From NCBI GenBank assembly GCA_015487535.1, contig WFPN01000127.1, positions 1 to 5,478 on the forward strand: a stretch of 5,478 nucleotides of DNA, read 5' to 3'. Made by a program: the position numbers and the translations under genes. Positions 5,118 to 5,478 of the stretch are shown piece by piece. This DNA is from Aquificaceae bacterium (GTDB lineage Bacteria > Aquificota > Aquificia > Aquificales > Aquificaceae). Each line of letters starts with the position of its first letter. Position 1 is the first letter of the stretch. The notes beneath the pieces were generated by a model. That model was given only the letters and a program-made list of their open reading frames with translations. It had not been told where the DNA came from and did not search any database.

Positions 5118-5478
5118 CGTTTCCCCTCTCTATAACCTCTTCCAGTCTTCTATCCAATGTTACCACTCCCAATAAGTTATCTCTGCTGTAAAGGTAGAGC
5201 AACCAGTCGTTGTAGTTCAGCTCAGGGTTTTCCTTGAGGAGGGAGACCACACGCAGGTGGTAATCGTCAAAACGGGGGTGGAGAACCTCCAATCTGCTTT
5301 CGAGCTCCTGGAGGGCAGATATAGCTTCTTTGCAGTCGTACTTCCTTTCCCTGCACCTCCTCGCTATAACCGAGTAGCTCTCGGAAAGGATGGGAGAGAG
5401 GACTGCAAAAGTGGTCCTTCCCTCAATCTCCCTGATTCTATCCACAGCTTCTCCGTGGAGACTGTCCTTCCTGTCGAG
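5101..5478 (-). CDS. PIN-domain ribonuclease, probable VapC-type toxin (N-terminus outside window)
   Basis: The visible 125 residues fit a PIN-domain protein: a metal-dependent endoribonuclease, usually the VapC toxin that cleaves tRNA or rRNA and is held in check by a VapB antitoxin. The frame is open to the right edge and starts with LDRKDSLHGEAVDRI, the helix that normally follows the first catalytic Asp, so that Asp lies just outside. The GTG at 5445 is internal, not the start. The conserved acidic positions that can be seen are Glu in ILSESYSVIARR (codon at 5380-5382), Asp in NYNDWLLYLY (5206-5208) and Asp in VVTLDRRL (5152-5154), in the order and context of the family. A partner antitoxin would be expected upstream, beyond the right edge. 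Stop TAA is at 5101-5103, overlapping the next short ORF. Element cargo or host gene is undecided. Confidence 0.75.
   Translation of the reverse strand, partial: LDRKDSLHGEAVDRIREIEGRTTFAVLSPILSESYSVIARRCRERKYDCKEAISALQELESRLEVLHPRFDDYHLRVVSLLKENPELNYNDWLLYLYSRDNLLGVVTLDRRLEEVIERGNDDRES

Noticed and set aside
5268..5286. GGGTGGAGAACC resembling the tRNA 5' segment GGGTGGAGCAGCC as a possible second attachment end
   Set aside because: The resemblance is short and imperfect, lies inside the PIN coding sequence, and matches the tRNA 5' half rather than the 3' half that should be duplicated.
1..5478. CRISPR array or insertion-sequence inverted repeats
   Set aside because: No regularly spaced repeats and no transposase with terminal inverted repeats are visible.

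Overview
The window looks like chromosomal DNA of a thermophilic bacterium with an integrated element next to an initiator tRNA gene. The bacterial assignment rests on the C1-A72 mismatch and three G-C anticodon-stem pairs of the tRNA-fMet, a near-consensus sigma-70-type promoter in front of it, and Shine-Dalgarno (SD) sequences before several genes. The proteins are rich in Lys, Arg and Glu and the genes are packed tightly, which fits a hyperthermophile such as Aquificota. That phylum call is an inference from style, not from a marker gene.

Left part (1-1960, probably host backbone). A protein of unknown function enters from the left edge and ends at 627. Its 3' end overlaps the convergent truD (581-1720, minus), which encodes the tRNA pseudouridine-13 synthase. 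Only 14 bases from the truD start, and divergent from it, lies an unlisted small gene (1735-1839) for a 34-residue single-span membrane protein ending in a Lys-rich Cys-Cys tail. Then come a clear promoter (1848-1876) and tRNA-fMet(CAU) at 1887-1960, with no encoded CCA.

Middle part (about 1920-5016, probably an integrated element). A complete large serine recombinase (1920-3392, minus) reads straight into the tRNA. Its last 13 codons are the antisense of the tRNA's 3' half and its stop codon overlaps the anticodon, which points to the tRNA as the attachment site. A small helical ORF (3287-3508, minus) precedes and overlaps the recombinase start. A compact AT-rich divergent promoter region (3509-3548) separates it from a Gly-rich membrane protein gene (3549-4277, plus). 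That gene converges on an unrecognised 239-residue protein (4297-5016, minus).

Right part (5019-5478, minus). A PIN-domain ribonuclease, probably a VapC-type toxin, runs in from the right edge. It overlaps a possible 32-codon ORF, which leads into the 239-residue gene behind a strong SD. These three probably form one transcription unit. I could not see a second copy of the tRNA 3' end, so the right end of the element is either outside the window or shares only a very short core. Whether the PIN gene is cargo or host cannot be decided here.

Reading of the whole: a small mobile element uses a serine, rather than tyrosine, recombinase at an initiator tRNA gene. It carries a possible co-transcribed recombination or regulatory helper, two orphan cargo genes and perhaps a toxin gene. 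The functions of the cargo genes are not recognisable from sequence alone.
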